A DNA stretch of 64,000 nucleotides, taken from NCBI GenBank assembly GCA_965220835.1, contig OZ244842.1:3782001-3846000 (forward strand), written 5' to 3'. The notes beneath the pieces were generated by a model. It did not search any database, was not told the origin of the DNA, and worked only from the letters and a program-made list of their open reading frames with translations. A program made the translations under genes and the position numbers. The DNA comes from Azophilus sp965220835. GTDB lineage: Bacteria > Pseudomonadota > Gammaproteobacteria > Pseudomonadales > Azotimanducaceae. Shown piece after piece: positions 16,923-25,612 of this stretch; position 1 is the stretch's first letter; every line of letters begins with the position of its first letter.

Positions 16923-17010
16923 TTGGTTGAAACTCATCGGGTTAGCGGTTGGGAAAGCTAGCCGCTCTTCGGTTGGGAACTCAGCCGCTTTGCGGTTGAA
17001 AGAAATAGGC
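16923..17010. repeat. Degenerate tandem repeat, unit 23-24 bp, at the DUF35 gene end
   Basis: Three to four imperfect copies of a unit like CGGTTGGGAAAGCTAGCCGC begin near 16923, 16946, 16970 and 16993. The last copy is the 3' end of the DUF35 coding sequence, so the spacer to the thiolase gene looks as if it grew by tandem copying of that gene end. Confidence 0.55.
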
Positions 17011-17397
17011 CATGTAGGAATTGCCGTCCCGGTCCTTGCGCCCCAAGGCGTCATCGAAGACCACTTCCACGGGCATGCCGAATTCGATTTTGTCTGGGTC
17101 GGGCTCGATGTTGATGAGGTTGCCCTTGATGGCGGTGCCGTCGTCGAGATCCACGATGGCGCTGATGTAGGGCACGTCAATGCCGGGAAAGGAGCGGTGC
17201 ACGATGCAGTAGGAGTAGAGCGTGCCGGAGTTCGGCAGACGCACGGGCTCAATTTGGTCCCGGGCGCCGCACTTGGAGCAGACGCTGCGTTCGCCGAGAA
17301 AGGTTGCGCCGCAGGATTGGCATTTGTGCCCCTCCAAGTAGGGCTCGCCATCTTCGGGCAGTTTCAGGAAATCCACCGCAGGCAGTGGTTGGCTCAT
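16981..17397 (-). CDS. DUF35 zinc-ribbon/OB-fold protein, thiolase partner
   Basis: A 138-residue protein with an N-terminal helix, a rubredoxin-like zinc ribbon (C26, C29, C40, C43 in CQSCG and CSKCG) and a C-terminal OB fold. DUF35 proteins bind SCP2-type thiolases or keto-acyl enzymes and are needed for their activity; the thiolase gene follows 96 bases downstream. The ATG at 17395-17397 is preceded by GGGAGG at ideal spacing, which decides it over the TTG one codon earlier. The gene end merges into a tandem repeat. Confidence 0.9.
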   Translation of the reverse strand: MSQPLPAVDFLKLPEDGEPYLEGHKCQSCGATFLGERSVCSKCGARDQIEPVRLPNSGTLYSYCIVHRSFPGIDVPYISAIVDLDDGTAIKGNLINIEPDPDKIEFGMPVEVVFDDALGRKDRDGNSYMAYFFQPQSG

Positions 17398-17490
17398 CAA
17401 TCCTCCCTATTCCAGTGTTGGCTCAATCGGAACGCGCAAGCATACACCATTTCTTGGGGCCGTAGCTCGCGCACTCGCTGTCCGCGCTTA

Positions 17491-17514
17491 GGCGCATCGC
17501 TAGCGCGATGCGCC
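17491..17514. terminator. 10 bp perfect hairpin after the Lrp/AsnC gene
   Basis: GGCGCATCGC-TAGC-GCGATGCGCC is a perfect 10 bp stem with a four-base loop, lying 52 bases past the end of the leftward Lrp/AsnC gene and before the DUF35 gene. It lacks a T run. It may serve as a terminator or belong to the window's set of dispersed hairpins. Confidence 0.45.
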
Positions 17515-17565
17515 GCGCGGCTTGGACCAGGGTAGATTGCCGCGCGCCTCTGAACCCGCACACGC

Positions 17566-18042
17566 TCAAAGCTGCGTCGAAAGCGGCAGCTCAGTGCTGT
17601 TTTTGACTTCCGTGACGGCGATGTGCGAGTGCAGTTCGTGGATGTAGGGGTTGGTGAGCAGGGTGTTGCGGGCGAACGCCTCGTAGTGGCGGATGTCCCG
17701 GGTGACGATTTTCAGCACGTAGTCCCAGATGCCGGTCATGGTGTAGCACTCCACCACCTCGGGGTGCGCGGCAATGGACTTTTCGAACGCGCCGATGTCC
17801 CGGTAGCCCTCGGTGGCCAGGCTCACGGTGGCGAAGGCGACCACTTCCATGCCCAGCGCCCGGCGGTCGAGCAAGGCGACGCGCTTGCGGATGTAGCCCG
17901 CCTGCTCCAAGCGGTTCAGGCGGCGCCAACAGGGGGATTGGGAGAGGTTGAGCCGCTCGGCAAGGGCGTTGGTGCTGATGCTCGCATCGCTTTGCAACAG
18001 ACGGAGCATGTCCACTTCAACTGCTGACAGGGCTTTTGGCAT
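17566..18042 (-). CDS. Lrp/AsnC-family transcriptional regulator
   Basis: A 158-residue protein with a winged helix-turn-helix (residues 5-60; ISTNALAERLNLSQSPCWRRLNRLE includes the recognition helix) and an AsnC/RAM effector domain (about 68-145; GVIEC-like block VVECYTMTGIWDYVLKI). These regulators respond to amino acids and often control neighbouring amino-acid catabolism. It is divergent from the indolepyruvate ferredoxin oxidoreductase gene, sharing a 135-base A/T-rich spacer with two palindromes, so that operon and itself are its likely targets. Confidence 0.92.
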   Translation of the reverse strand: MPKALSAVEVDMLRLLQSDASISTNALAERLNLSQSPCWRRLNRLEQAGYIRKRVALLDRRALGMEVVAFATVSLATEGYRDIGAFEKSIAAHPEVVECYTMTGIWDYVLKIVTRDIRHYEAFARNTLLTNPYIHELHSHIAVTEVKNSTELPLSTQL

Positions 18043-18064
18043 AACTGTTTCCAGTTTTGTTTTG

Positions 18065-18123
18065 AATTCGAATTACTAATGCGCATTTGTGGGGCATTTG
18101 CAGGAATTTAGAAGAACTTCTTC
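18065..18123. promoter_or_regulatory. Two palindromes in the lrp-type / oxidoreductase divergent promoter
   Basis: The short A/T-rich spacer holds AATTCGAATT (18065-18074), a perfect 10-base palindrome, and GAAGAA-C-TTCTTC (18111-18123), a perfect 6 bp inverted repeat around one base. Lrp/AsnC regulators bind short imperfect palindromes in A/T-rich DNA, so these are the natural operator candidates. Binding is inferred. Confidence 0.4.
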
Positions 18124-18177
18124 CCGTTTTCAGGGGTAAATTCTATCCGAAACTGCTATTCGGAGGACGAGTGTCCC

Positions 18178-21100
18178 ATGGCGAAGCAATCACCCGCACT
18201 AAGGGCGGCCTCCCTCGACGACAAATACGCCCTGGACGCCACCGACGCCTATCTGACCGGCATTGAGGCCTTGGTCCGGCTGCCCATCCTGCAGCATCAA
18301 CGCGACCTTAGGCAGGGTCTCAACACAGCCGGCCTCGTTTCCGGGTACCGGGGCTCCCCGTTGGCGGGGCTCGACCAAGCCCTGTGGCGCGCCAAGCCTT
18401 GGCTGGAACGCCACAACGTCCGCTTCAACCCGGGCCTCAACGAGGAGTTGGCGGCCACTGCGGTCTCCGGCAGCCAGCAGCTCGAACTGCATGCCAAACC
18501 CAAGTTCGATGGCGTGTTCGGCATGTGGTACGGCAAGGGACCGGGGGTGGACCGCAGCGTTGACGCCTTCCGCCACGCCAACGCCTGCGGCACCGCCCGG
18601 CACGGCGGCGTGCTGGCGGTGGCCGGCGACGACCATGCCTGCAAGTCCTCCACGCTGCCGCATCAATCGGAATACGTCTTCATCGCCACCTCAATGCCGG
18701 TGCTCAACCCGGCCAACGTTCAAGAGGTGCTGGACTTCGGCATCCAAGGCTGGGCGCTGTCCCGCTACAGCGGCTGCTGGGTGGGGCTGAAGGCCATCAC
18801 CGAGACCGCGGACGCCGCCATGGTCGCCCGCATCGACCCGGACCGGGTGCGCATCCGCCTGCCGGAGGACTTCGAGCTGCCAGCCGGCGGGTTGCACGCC
18901 CGCTGGCCCGACCAGGCCCTGGAGCAGGAAATCCGGCTCAGCAAGCACAAGCTGGGCGCTGCGCGGGCATTCGCCCGGGCCAATGGGCTCGATCGCGTCG
19001 TCATGGACAGCCCGAATGCTCGATTCGGCATCCTCACCACGGGCAAGGCCTATTTGGACGTGCTGCAAGCCTTGGAGGACTTGGGCATCGATGCAGCAAG
19101 GGCCCACGAGATTGGCCTCAGAATCCTGAAAGTGGGCATGAGCTGGCCGTTGGAGCCGACCGCCGTCCACGCCTTCGCCAAGGGTTTGGAGGACATTCTG
19201 GTAGTCGAGGAGAAGCGTCCCATCCTTGAGGACCAGCTAACCAGCCAACTCTACAACAACCCCGTGGCCAGCCGCCCCCGGGTGGTGGGCGAATTCGACG
19301 AGGCAGGCGAAGATCTGGTGCCGAGCCGAGGTGAGTTGACCCCGGCGCTGGTGGCCCGGGCCATCGCCCAGCGACTGTCCCGCTTTCACGACTCCAAGGC
19401 CATGCAGGCGCGGCTCGACTTCCTTGACGCCAAGGAGCGCTCCCTCGCCCGTCCCCGTCCCGCCGCTGAGCGCACGCCCCACTTCTGCTCCGGCTGCCCG
19501 CACAACAGCTCCACCAAGGTGCCGGAGGGCAGCCACGCGCTGGGCGGGATCGGCTGCCATTACATGGCCACCTGGATGCCGGACCGGCCGACCCTCACCT
19601 ACACCCAGATGGGCGGCGAGGGTGCGGCCTGGATCGGCCAGGCGCCGTTCACCCACACACCCCACGTGTTCCAGAACCTGGGCGATGGCACCTACTTCCA
19701 CTCCGGCTCCCTGGCCATCCGCGCCGCCTTGGCAGCCGGGGTGAACATCACCTTCAAGATTCTCTACAACGAGGCTGTGGCCATGACCGGCGGGCAACCC
19801 ATTGACGGCAACCTGCCGATCGACGCCCTGCTGCGGCAATTGGAGGCCGAGGGCGTTAAGCGCATCGTCTTGGTCTCGGATGACCCGGATGCTTGGCAGG
19901 GCCGCGTCAAAAGCCTGCCCGGCTGCACGGTCCACCATCGCACCGAGCTGGACGCCTTGCAGCGGGACCTGCGCACCTACCAAGGTGTGTCGGTGATAGT
20001 CCATGCGCAACCCTGCGCCGCGGAACGGCGTCGGCGGCGCAAGCGCGGACTGGTGGCGGACCCGCCGGTGCGGGCCTTCATCAACGAGGCGGTTTGCGAG
20101 GGCTGCGGAGACTGCAGCACGGCCTCCAACTGCCTGTCGGTGGTGCCCAGCGAAACCGAGTTGGGCCGCAAGCGGCGCATCGACCAAGGCGCCTGCAACA
20201 AGGACTTCAGTTGCCTCAATGGATTCTGCCCCAGCTTCGTGACGGTGCATGGCGGCACCTTGGCCAAGATGGAGACGCCGACGGCCCAGCTCTTCGACAC
20301 GCTGCCGGAGCCGCACCTGCCGGCTTTGAGCCAGCCTTGGAATGCGGTGCTGACCGGCGTCGGCGGCACCGGCGTGGTGACCCTCACCGCCCTTGTGGCC
20401 ATGGCCGCACACTTGGAGGGGAAAGGCTGCGCAACGCTGAACCAAACCGGCCTGGCGCAGAAATTCGGCGCCGTGATCAGCCACTTGCGCATCGCCCCGC
20501 GGCAGGATGCCATCAAGGTGGCGCGGGTGCCCGCCGGCCAAGCCGACCTGCTGCTTGGCTGCGATCTTGCCGTGTCGGCCAGCTTCGAGGCCTTGGCCAA
20601 GGTTGACGCACAGCGTACCCAGGCCGTGGTCAACAGCGCCGAACAGTCCACGGCTGCGTTCGTGCACGATCCTGACCTGGACTTGCACACCGAGGCCATG
20701 CAGCAGACCATTCGCGACGAGGCCGGCAGCGCCTCCTGCCGCTTCATAAACGCCACGGCAATCGCCGGCGAACTGCTCGGCGACCCCATCGCCGCCAACC
20801 TGTTCCTGTTGGGCTTCGCTTGGCAACACGGCCTGATTCCAGTGGGCCGGGCCGCCTTGGAACGGGCCATTGAACTGAACGGGGTCGCGGTGGACGCCAA
20901 CTTGGAGGCGTTCCTCTGGGGCCGGCGCGCCGCCCACGCGCCGCAACGGATTCCGCGGCGCCAGGCCGGGCCGGCCAAGCGCCCGCCCCGCTCCCTGGAG
21001 GCGCTGATCAAGGACCGCAGCGGCCGTCTGAGGGACTACCAGAGCGCCGCCTACGCCGAGGCCTATGACGCATTCGTCCAGCAGGTGCGCAAACGTGACG

Positions 21101-21675
21101 CCGATGGCGAGCAGCGGTTGACGCGAGCCGTGGCGATTAGCCTGCACAAACTGATGGCCTACAAGGACGAGTATGAAGTCGCCCGCCTATACAGCGACGG
21201 TGCGTTCGCGCGCCAACTCCGGACGCAGTTCAGCGGCGACTACCGGCTGCGCCTGCACTTGGCGCCGCCGCTGCTGGCCAAGCGCGACCCGGCCACCGGC
21301 CATCCCGTCAAGCGGGCCTTCCCCGGCTGGACGCTGAAGCTGTTTGGTGCACTGGCCAAGCTGCGCTTCCTGCGCGGCACCGCTTGGGACCCCTTCGGCC
21401 GCAGCGGGGAACGCCGCCGCGAACGGCAGGACATTGACGACTACCGTGGGCTGATCGAGGGGCTCTTGCCGCACCTAACGGACGGCAACTACGACCAAGC
21501 CGTGGAACTGGCCCAGCTGCCCATGCAGTTGCGCGGCTTCGGACACATCAAGGACGCCAATCGCGACCAGCTGGCGGTGCGGCGGGGCCGGCTGCTGCGG
21601 GCGTTTTCGGGCACCGGCACAGAAACCGCCGGTGCTGTGCGCATCATCGACCCAACCATCGACAAGGTGGCCTGA
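18178..21675 (+). CDS. Indolepyruvate ferredoxin oxidoreductase, fused alpha-beta subunits
   Basis: A 1165-residue single-chain 2-oxoacid:ferredoxin oxidoreductase. The N-terminal part (to about 400) resembles the IorA pyrimidine domain, the middle carries the thiamine diphosphate site (GGIGCHYMATWM near 457-468), a cysteine cluster motif CEGCGDCSTASNC follows near 640, and the C-terminal part is the IorB-like gamma domain (TGVGGTGVVTL). It oxidises aryl or branched 2-oxo acids with CoA to acyl-CoA, CO2 and reduced ferredoxin in the cytoplasm. ATG at 18178 follows CGGAGG. The stop is one base from the next gene, a leucine-dehydrogenase-type enzyme that would make the 2-oxo acid substrate, and an Lrp regulator is divergent. 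Confidence 0.93.
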   Translation: MAKQSPALRAASLDDKYALDATDAYLTGIEALVRLPILQHQRDLRQGLNTAGLVSGYRGSPLAGLDQALWRAKPWLERHNVRFNPGLNEELAATAVSGSQQLELHAKPKFDGVFGMWYGKGPGVDRSVDAFRHANACGTARHGGVLAVAGDDHACKSSTLPHQSEYVFIATSMPVLNPANVQEVLDFGIQGWALSRYSGCWVGLKAITETADAAMVARIDPDRVRIRLPEDFELPAGGLHARWPDQALEQEIRLSKHKLGAARAFARANGLDRVVMDSPNARFGILTTGKAYLDVLQALEDLGIDAARAHEIGLRILKVGMSWPLEPTAVHAFAKGLEDILVVEEKRPILEDQLTSQLYNNPVASRPRVVGEFDEAGEDLVPSRGELTPALVARAIAQRLSRFHDSKAMQARLDFLDAKERSLARPRPAAERTPHFCSGCPHNSSTKVPEGSHALGGIGCHYMATWMPDRPTLTYTQMGGEGAAWIGQAPFTHTPHVFQNLGDGTYFHSGSLAIRAALAAGVNITFKILYNEAVAMTGGQPIDGNLPIDALLRQLEAEGVKRIVLVSDDPDAWQGRVKSLPGCTVHHRTELDALQRDLRTYQGVSVIVHAQPCAAERRRRRKRGLVADPPVRAFINEAVCEGCGDCSTASNCLSVVPSETELGRKRRIDQGACNKDFSCLNGFCPSFVTVHGGTLAKMETPTAQLFDTLPEPHLPALSQPWNAVLTGVGGTGVVTLTALVAMAAHLEGKGCATLNQTGLAQKFGAVISHLRIAPRQDAIKVARVPAGQADLLLGCDLAVSASFEALAKVDAQRTQAVVNSAEQSTAAFVHDPDLDLHTEAMQQTIRDEAGSASCRFINATAIAGELLGDPIAANLFLLGFAWQHGLIPVGRAALERAIELNGVAVDANLEAFLWGRRAAHAPQRIPRRQAGPAKRPPRSLEALIKDRSGRLRDYQSAAYAEAYDAFVQQVRKRDADGEQRLTRAVAISLHKLMAYKDEYEVARLYSDGAFARQLRTQFSGDYRLRLHLAPPLLAKRDPATGHPVKRAFPGWTLKLFGALAKLRFLRGTAWDPFGRSGERRRERQDIDDYRGLIEGLLPHLTDGNYDQAVELAQLPMQLRGFGHIKDANRDQLAVRRGRLLRAFSGTGTETAGAVRIIDPTIDKVA

Positions 21676-21676
21676 A

Positions 21677-21784
21677 ATGACATCCCTGTTTTCCAACGAA
21701 GCCTTCAAGGGCGTGGTTCAAGACGTAGAGCATCTCCCCCGACAGGAAATGACGTCCGTGTTCTCCAACGAGGCCTTCAACGGC
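21677..21784 (+). repeat. In-frame 72 bp N-terminal duplication in the dehydrogenase gene
   Basis: Bases 21677-21712 and 21749-21784 encode MTSLFSNEAFKG and MTSVFSNEAFNG. The offset is 72 bases, exactly 24 codons, so both Met codons are in frame. The second copy runs on into the conserved enzyme. Confidence 0.8.
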
Positions 21785-22861
21785 CATGAGCTGGTTGCCT
21801 TTCGGCATGACCAAGACTCCGGCCTGAAGGCCATCATCGCGGTGCATGACCGCACCTTGGGGCCGGCAGCAGGCGGCTGCCGCATGCATCCCTACGCCAG
21901 CGAGGCGGAGGCGCTGCGGGATGCGTTGCGGCTGTCACAAGGCATGACCCGCAAGTCAGCGCTGGCCGGGCTGCCCTTAGGCGGCGGCAAGGCGGTGATC
22001 ATTGGCGACCCGCGCCAGGACAAGACCGAACGCCTGCTGGCGTCCATGGGCGACTTCGTCGAGAGCTTGGGTGGACGTTACCTGACCGGCGAAGACTCCG
22101 GCATCGGCGTGGACGACATCCGCGTGATGGCCACCCGCACGGCCCATGTGGGCGGCCTGCAGAGCGGTGCCGAACATGGCGGCGATCCATCGCCCACCAC
22201 CGCCTTCGGGGTCTATCTCGCCATGCGGGCGGCGGTCGGCCATCGATTGGGCAGGGACACGATGGACGGGTTGCGGGTGGCCATCCAAGGATTGGGGCAG
22301 GTGGGCCTGCACTTGGCCGGCTTGCTCACCGCCGACGGCGCACGCGTGTTCGGCACTGACGTTCAGGCCGACCTGATCTCGAGGGCCGTGGCCAAGTTCG
22401 GCATTGCGCCAGTTGCTGATCCAGCCGAAATACTGGCCACGCCCGCCGACGTGTTTGCGCCCTGTGCCCTAGGCGCGATTCTCAACCGCAGCAGCATTGC
22501 CGGCCTCAAGGCGGCCATCGTGGCGGGAGCGGCCAACAACCAACTGGCCACGGCCGGGGACGGCGACCGGCTGCACCAGCGCGGCATCCTCTACTGCCCC
22601 GACTTCCTGATCAACGCCGGTGGCATCATCGACATCCATCACCAGCGCCTCGGCAGCAGCCGAACCCGCATGCGCGCCCACGTGCAGCGCATTCCCGATA
22701 CCCTGCTTGAGGTCATTCGCCGCAGCGAAGCCGCCGGTTGCTCACCAGCCCGTATCGCGGATGAAATAGCGGATGAGATCGTCAACTGCGCCCGGAGCGA
22801 GCCGATGACCGACCGCTCCCGGCCGGGGAAAGTGGTTCAGAGTACAGCCGCCGCAGGCTGA
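21677..22861 (+). CDS. Leucine-dehydrogenase-type Glu/Leu/Phe/Val dehydrogenase
   Basis: An NAD-dependent amino-acid dehydrogenase that converts L-leucine, valine or phenylalanine to the 2-oxo acid. The catalytic lysine is in PLGGGKAVI, the entry block SGLKAIIAVHDRTLGPAAGGCR matches leucine dehydrogenases, and the NAD site is IQGLGQVG. It follows the indolepyruvate oxidoreductase by one base, so oxidative deamination and 2-oxoacid oxidation form one operon. The N-terminus is odd: the first 12 codons (21677-21712) are repeated in almost the same form 24 codons later (21749-21784). Family comparison suggests the second Met (21749) is the ancestral start, so either start may be used. The C-terminus has a small repeat IADEIADE. 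Confidence 0.9.
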   Translation: MTSLFSNEAFKGVVQDVEHLPRQEMTSVFSNEAFNGHELVAFRHDQDSGLKAIIAVHDRTLGPAAGGCRMHPYASEAEALRDALRLSQGMTRKSALAGLPLGGGKAVIIGDPRQDKTERLLASMGDFVESLGGRYLTGEDSGIGVDDIRVMATRTAHVGGLQSGAEHGGDPSPTTAFGVYLAMRAAVGHRLGRDTMDGLRVAIQGLGQVGLHLAGLLTADGARVFGTDVQADLISRAVAKFGIAPVADPAEILATPADVFAPCALGAILNRSSIAGLKAAIVAGAANNQLATAGDGDRLHQRGILYCPDFLINAGGIIDIHHQRLGSSRTRMRAHVQRIPDTLLEVIRRSEAAGCSPARIADEIADEIVNCARSEPMTDRSRPGKVVQSTAAAG

Positions 22862-22931
22862 GAAGTTAGCTGCCAGGATGAGCATGGGAAACTGCGTAGA
22901 CGCCGACACTGACAAAGAAGTGTATTGCAGG

Positions 22932-24083
22932 TCAACCGCACACCCGTTCGAAGACGCGAAGAAAGTTCTCGCCCAAGATGCCCCTGATCTCACTGTCCGA
23001 ATAGCCTCGGGCAGTCAATCCCCGGGTGACATTTGGAAATTCAATGTAGTCGCGGAAACCGTCGAGGGTTGAGGTGGGATCAATGTTGTGCTCTGGCCTA
23101 AATCCGATACTAGGCAGTATCTGTTGGAACAGCGTTTGCAGAACATCGTTTGGGAGCTGGTTCGGCCAATCTGTCCCGATGGCCACGTGTTCGGGACCGA
23201 CAAGATACGCAATGTGGTCGATGTGATCCAGCATGACGTTGATGTCGGCGCCGTGAGATGCGCCCAGAAAGAATGGCACGGCGAAAACACCAATCACGCC
23301 GCCTGTTTCTGCGATTGCTCTTAACTCTCCATCAGATTTGCAGCGATCGTGGTTTAGGAGTGCAGCGGCCGCAGTGTGTGAGGCAACGATGGGCTGTGCG
23401 GACAAATTACAGGCGTCCAAGGTCGTTCGCTCGCCGCAATGCGCAGTATCCACTATGATGCCGAGGCGATTCATCAAAGCAATAGCCCGGCGTCCGAATT
23501 CGGTCACGCCACCGTTGTCCAGATCTGTGCAACCGCTTCCAATGGCGCTTTTTGAGTTGTAGGTGAGTTGGACCATACGCAAGCCGGCTGCCCATGCGTG
23601 CTCTAGGATGCTAAGCGAAGGGAAAGGTCCAGACACCAACTGAGTGGAAATGAACCCGGCAAACTTTCCTTCTTGTTTGGCGAACCTGAAGTCATGGGCC
23701 CTGAGGGCCTTTGTCATCCAAGTAAGGTTGTCGAATTGCAATTGTGCCAAGCCATTCAGGTCGGCGTACAATTCATAAGAGGCTAACTCGATTTCCCGAT
23801 TGCCTCCAGTCAGCCCCGATGCTCGCCAAAGATCGTGGAATAGTTTCAGTTCGCCTGAAACAGCCAATCGGATGGGCGCGGAAACAAGGTCGAATAGACC
23901 GGCAACATCTAGGCCGACTTGGGTCATCCTCTTCTTGACGTGCTCTTCCAGTTGCGAGGAGAAACTGCGGGGGCTAATCGGTCCCTGATAGAGCAGGTCG
24001 ATGATAATGCTATCGCGATGCAGTGTTGCCGCCCGGGCTTCCTGCGCATCATCGAGACCGAATTCAAATGGTACGAATTTCAT
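22932..24083 (-). CDS. M19-family (membrane dipeptidase-like) hydrolase, altered metal site
   Basis: A 383-residue amidohydrolase-fold protein of the renal dipeptidase family, which cleaves dipeptides including those with D-residues. Retained are the second-metal histidines (DTAHCG and ASHTAA), HDRCKSD and the terminal IGTDWP. The usual first-strand HxD pair is missing (IIIDLLYQGP here), and the bridging glutamate appears replaced in FISTQLVSGP. It may be mononuclear or do a different reaction. No signal peptide, so it is probably cytoplasmic. The ATG at 24083 has no ribosome-binding site; the promoter element at 24096-24159 would place the transcript start only a few bases upstream, suggesting a leaderless message. 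It is divergent from the DadA-like gene. Confidence 0.82.
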   Translation of the reverse strand: MKFVPFEFGLDDAQEARAATLHRDSIIIDLLYQGPISPRSFSSQLEEHVKKRMTQVGLDVAGLFDLVSAPIRLAVSGELKLFHDLWRASGLTGGNREIELASYELYADLNGLAQLQFDNLTWMTKALRAHDFRFAKQEGKFAGFISTQLVSGPFPSLSILEHAWAAGLRMVQLTYNSKSAIGSGCTDLDNGGVTEFGRRAIALMNRLGIIVDTAHCGERTTLDACNLSAQPIVASHTAAAALLNHDRCKSDGELRAIAETGGVIGVFAVPFFLGASHGADINVMLDHIDHIAYLVGPEHVAIGTDWPNQLPNDVLQTLFQQILPSIGFRPEHNIDPTSTLDGFRDYIEFPNVTRGLTARGYSDSEIRGILGENFLRVFERVCG

Positions 24084-24095
24084 CGAATGATACGT

Positions 24096-24159
24096 TAGTA
24101 AGGGGAAGGCACGTTCGGAACACCCATTTCGGGTAGGAGCGATTGGACTTTTGGGTGGC
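24096..24159 (-). promoter_or_regulatory. Island operator/promoter, site C (dipeptidase gene)
   Basis: On the plus strand: TAGTAA (24096), 17 bases, AACACC (24119-24124), five bases, CGGGTAGGA (24130-24138), and TGGGTGGCT (24152-24160) exactly 22 bases from the first. The same arrangement occurs before hyuA and before the second TonB receptor. Oriented for the leftward dipeptidase gene it reads as two upstream direct repeats, a GGTGTT box and a TTACTA box 17 bases on. The adjacent MalT-type regulator is the likely binder. It may also act on the divergent DadA-like gene. Confidence 0.65.
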
Positions 24160-24245
24160 TTTATTGCGAAATCCCACTTTCCCATACAAACTTCGGGCTT
24201 TTTTTCCCCATATCTAGTGGCGATTCTGATACGCTTTGACTGAGC

Positions 24246-25532
24246 ATGGTCGAGGATCCGATAGCCTTGCATTTTGTAATCATCGGTGCTGGCCTGCAAG
24301 GCATTTGCACGGCTTACTATCTCGCTGACGCCGGGGCCGCAGTCACCGTACTTGAACGTAACAACGGTGCGGCTCTGGAGGCGAGCTTCGCCAACGGTGG
24401 GTACTTGCAGGCTGAGTTTCCAGAGACTTGGAATCAGCCGGGCGTTCTGGGCGCATTGCCCAAGTGGTGGTGGTCGAGCTTGAGCAGCAAACCAAAGAAA
24501 GCTGCGAAGCTGCTGCACACTTCCGAACTCTTGCGCCTGTTACCTTGGGGTTTGCTTTTTCTGCGGGCGGCCAAGCCCGATGCCTATCTAAGGCACATCA
24601 CTCTAAATCGCGAACTGGCGATGTACAGCCTTGATTGCATGGCCCAACTGCGCCGCGATCTGGGTATCGAGTACTCGCGGCGCGCCTGTGGCTGCCTGTT
24701 CATCTACCGTGACCGAAACAGCTTGGAGCGCCTGCGCCCGCTCCTGAATGACTTGAGTGCGGAATGGGAGGAACTTGATCGGGACCTGCTGATGCAAACA
24801 GAGCCCTGCCTGCGTCCGATCGAGAGTGAACTGTATGGGGCGATTCGGTTTCCGAGAGATGAGTCGGCCGATTCCTATCTGTTTTCGCGGGCAATGGCCG
24901 AATTGGCAGTTGAGAGGGGCGCTGCGTTCAAATATGGACGCCCGGTTTCGCGCCTTGTCGCCGATGGATCGGGTGTGACGGTCTTCGCCAAAGGGAAGAC
25001 CATCCGTGGCGATGCCTTGGTTATCGCAGCTGGGGCGTACTCGAAGACGTTGGCGTCGAGCCTCGGCATCAAGCTGCCCATTGCGGCGGCCAAAGGATAC
25101 TCTGTAACCATACCGCTCGGCGACTGGCCGGAGCGCCCTCGCCACGTCATCAGCGATATGGGTGTGCATGCGGGCATCAACGTGCTGGGCAGTTCGCTGC
25201 GCGTCGCGGGCACAGCGGACTTCTGCGGATTCAAATCGGGCATTGACCCTGAGCGGATTGCCTACATTTTGGGGCTTGTGGAAGCGGTGCTACCCAGATT
25301 CGCGGACGTGATGGACCGAAGCGCCATCAAACCCTTCGCCGGGCTCAGGCCATTGTCCGCCGACGGCCTGCCCATGATTGGAGAGACCGGCGTACCCAAC
25401 GTCTATGTGAACACGGGCCATGGCGGTTTGGGCTGGACCCTAGCGGCGGGGTCTGCAAGGGCCTTGGCGGAACAACTTAGCTTGCAAAAGTCATCTTTGG
25501 ACCTCGGTCCCTTCTCTCCCCTGCGGTTTTAG
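24246..25532 (+). CDS. DadA-like FAD-dependent D-amino-acid dehydrogenase
   Basis: A 428-residue DAO-fold flavoprotein. The FAD dinucleotide motif is IIGAGLQG (residues 12-19) with E37 closing the binding unit; the C-terminal block FAGLRPLSADGLPMIG and VNTGHGGLGWTLAAG is that of DadA. DadA oxidises D-amino acids to 2-oxo acids and passes electrons to the respiratory chain at the inner membrane. It is divergent from the M19 dipeptidase homologue, a pairing that suggests use of peptides or derivatives containing D-amino acids. Its 2-oxo acid product could feed the indolepyruvate oxidoreductase encoded just upstream in the window. Other members of this fold oxidise glycine or sarcosine, so the substrate is inferred. 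Confidence 0.85.
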   Translation: MVEDPIALHFVIIGAGLQGICTAYYLADAGAAVTVLERNNGAALEASFANGGYLQAEFPETWNQPGVLGALPKWWWSSLSSKPKKAAKLLHTSELLRLLPWGLLFLRAAKPDAYLRHITLNRELAMYSLDCMAQLRRDLGIEYSRRACGCLFIYRDRNSLERLRPLLNDLSAEWEELDRDLLMQTEPCLRPIESELYGAIRFPRDESADSYLFSRAMAELAVERGAAFKYGRPVSRLVADGSGVTVFAKGKTIRGDALVIAAGAYSKTLASSLGIKLPIAAAKGYSVTIPLGDWPERPRHVISDMGVHAGINVLGSSLRVAGTADFCGFKSGIDPERIAYILGLVEAVLPRFADVMDRSAIKPFAGLRPLSADGLPMIGETGVPNVYVNTGHGGLGWTLAAGSARALAEQLSLQKSSLDLGPFSPLRF

Positions 25533-25612
25533 GAAGGCTCCGGCGGAAGCGGCGTCGCGACTCCATAGAAGCCGAGTTCGAGATGGCTGTCGCAAAGGTC
25601 CCAGAGAGCAAG

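Noticed and set aside
19237..21147. A 636-codon open frame antisense to the indolepyruvate oxidoreductase gene
   Set aside because: It mirrors a well-conserved gene in G+C-rich DNA, has no recognisable domain, and its composition (H, G, V, A, R-rich) is typical of antisense shadows.
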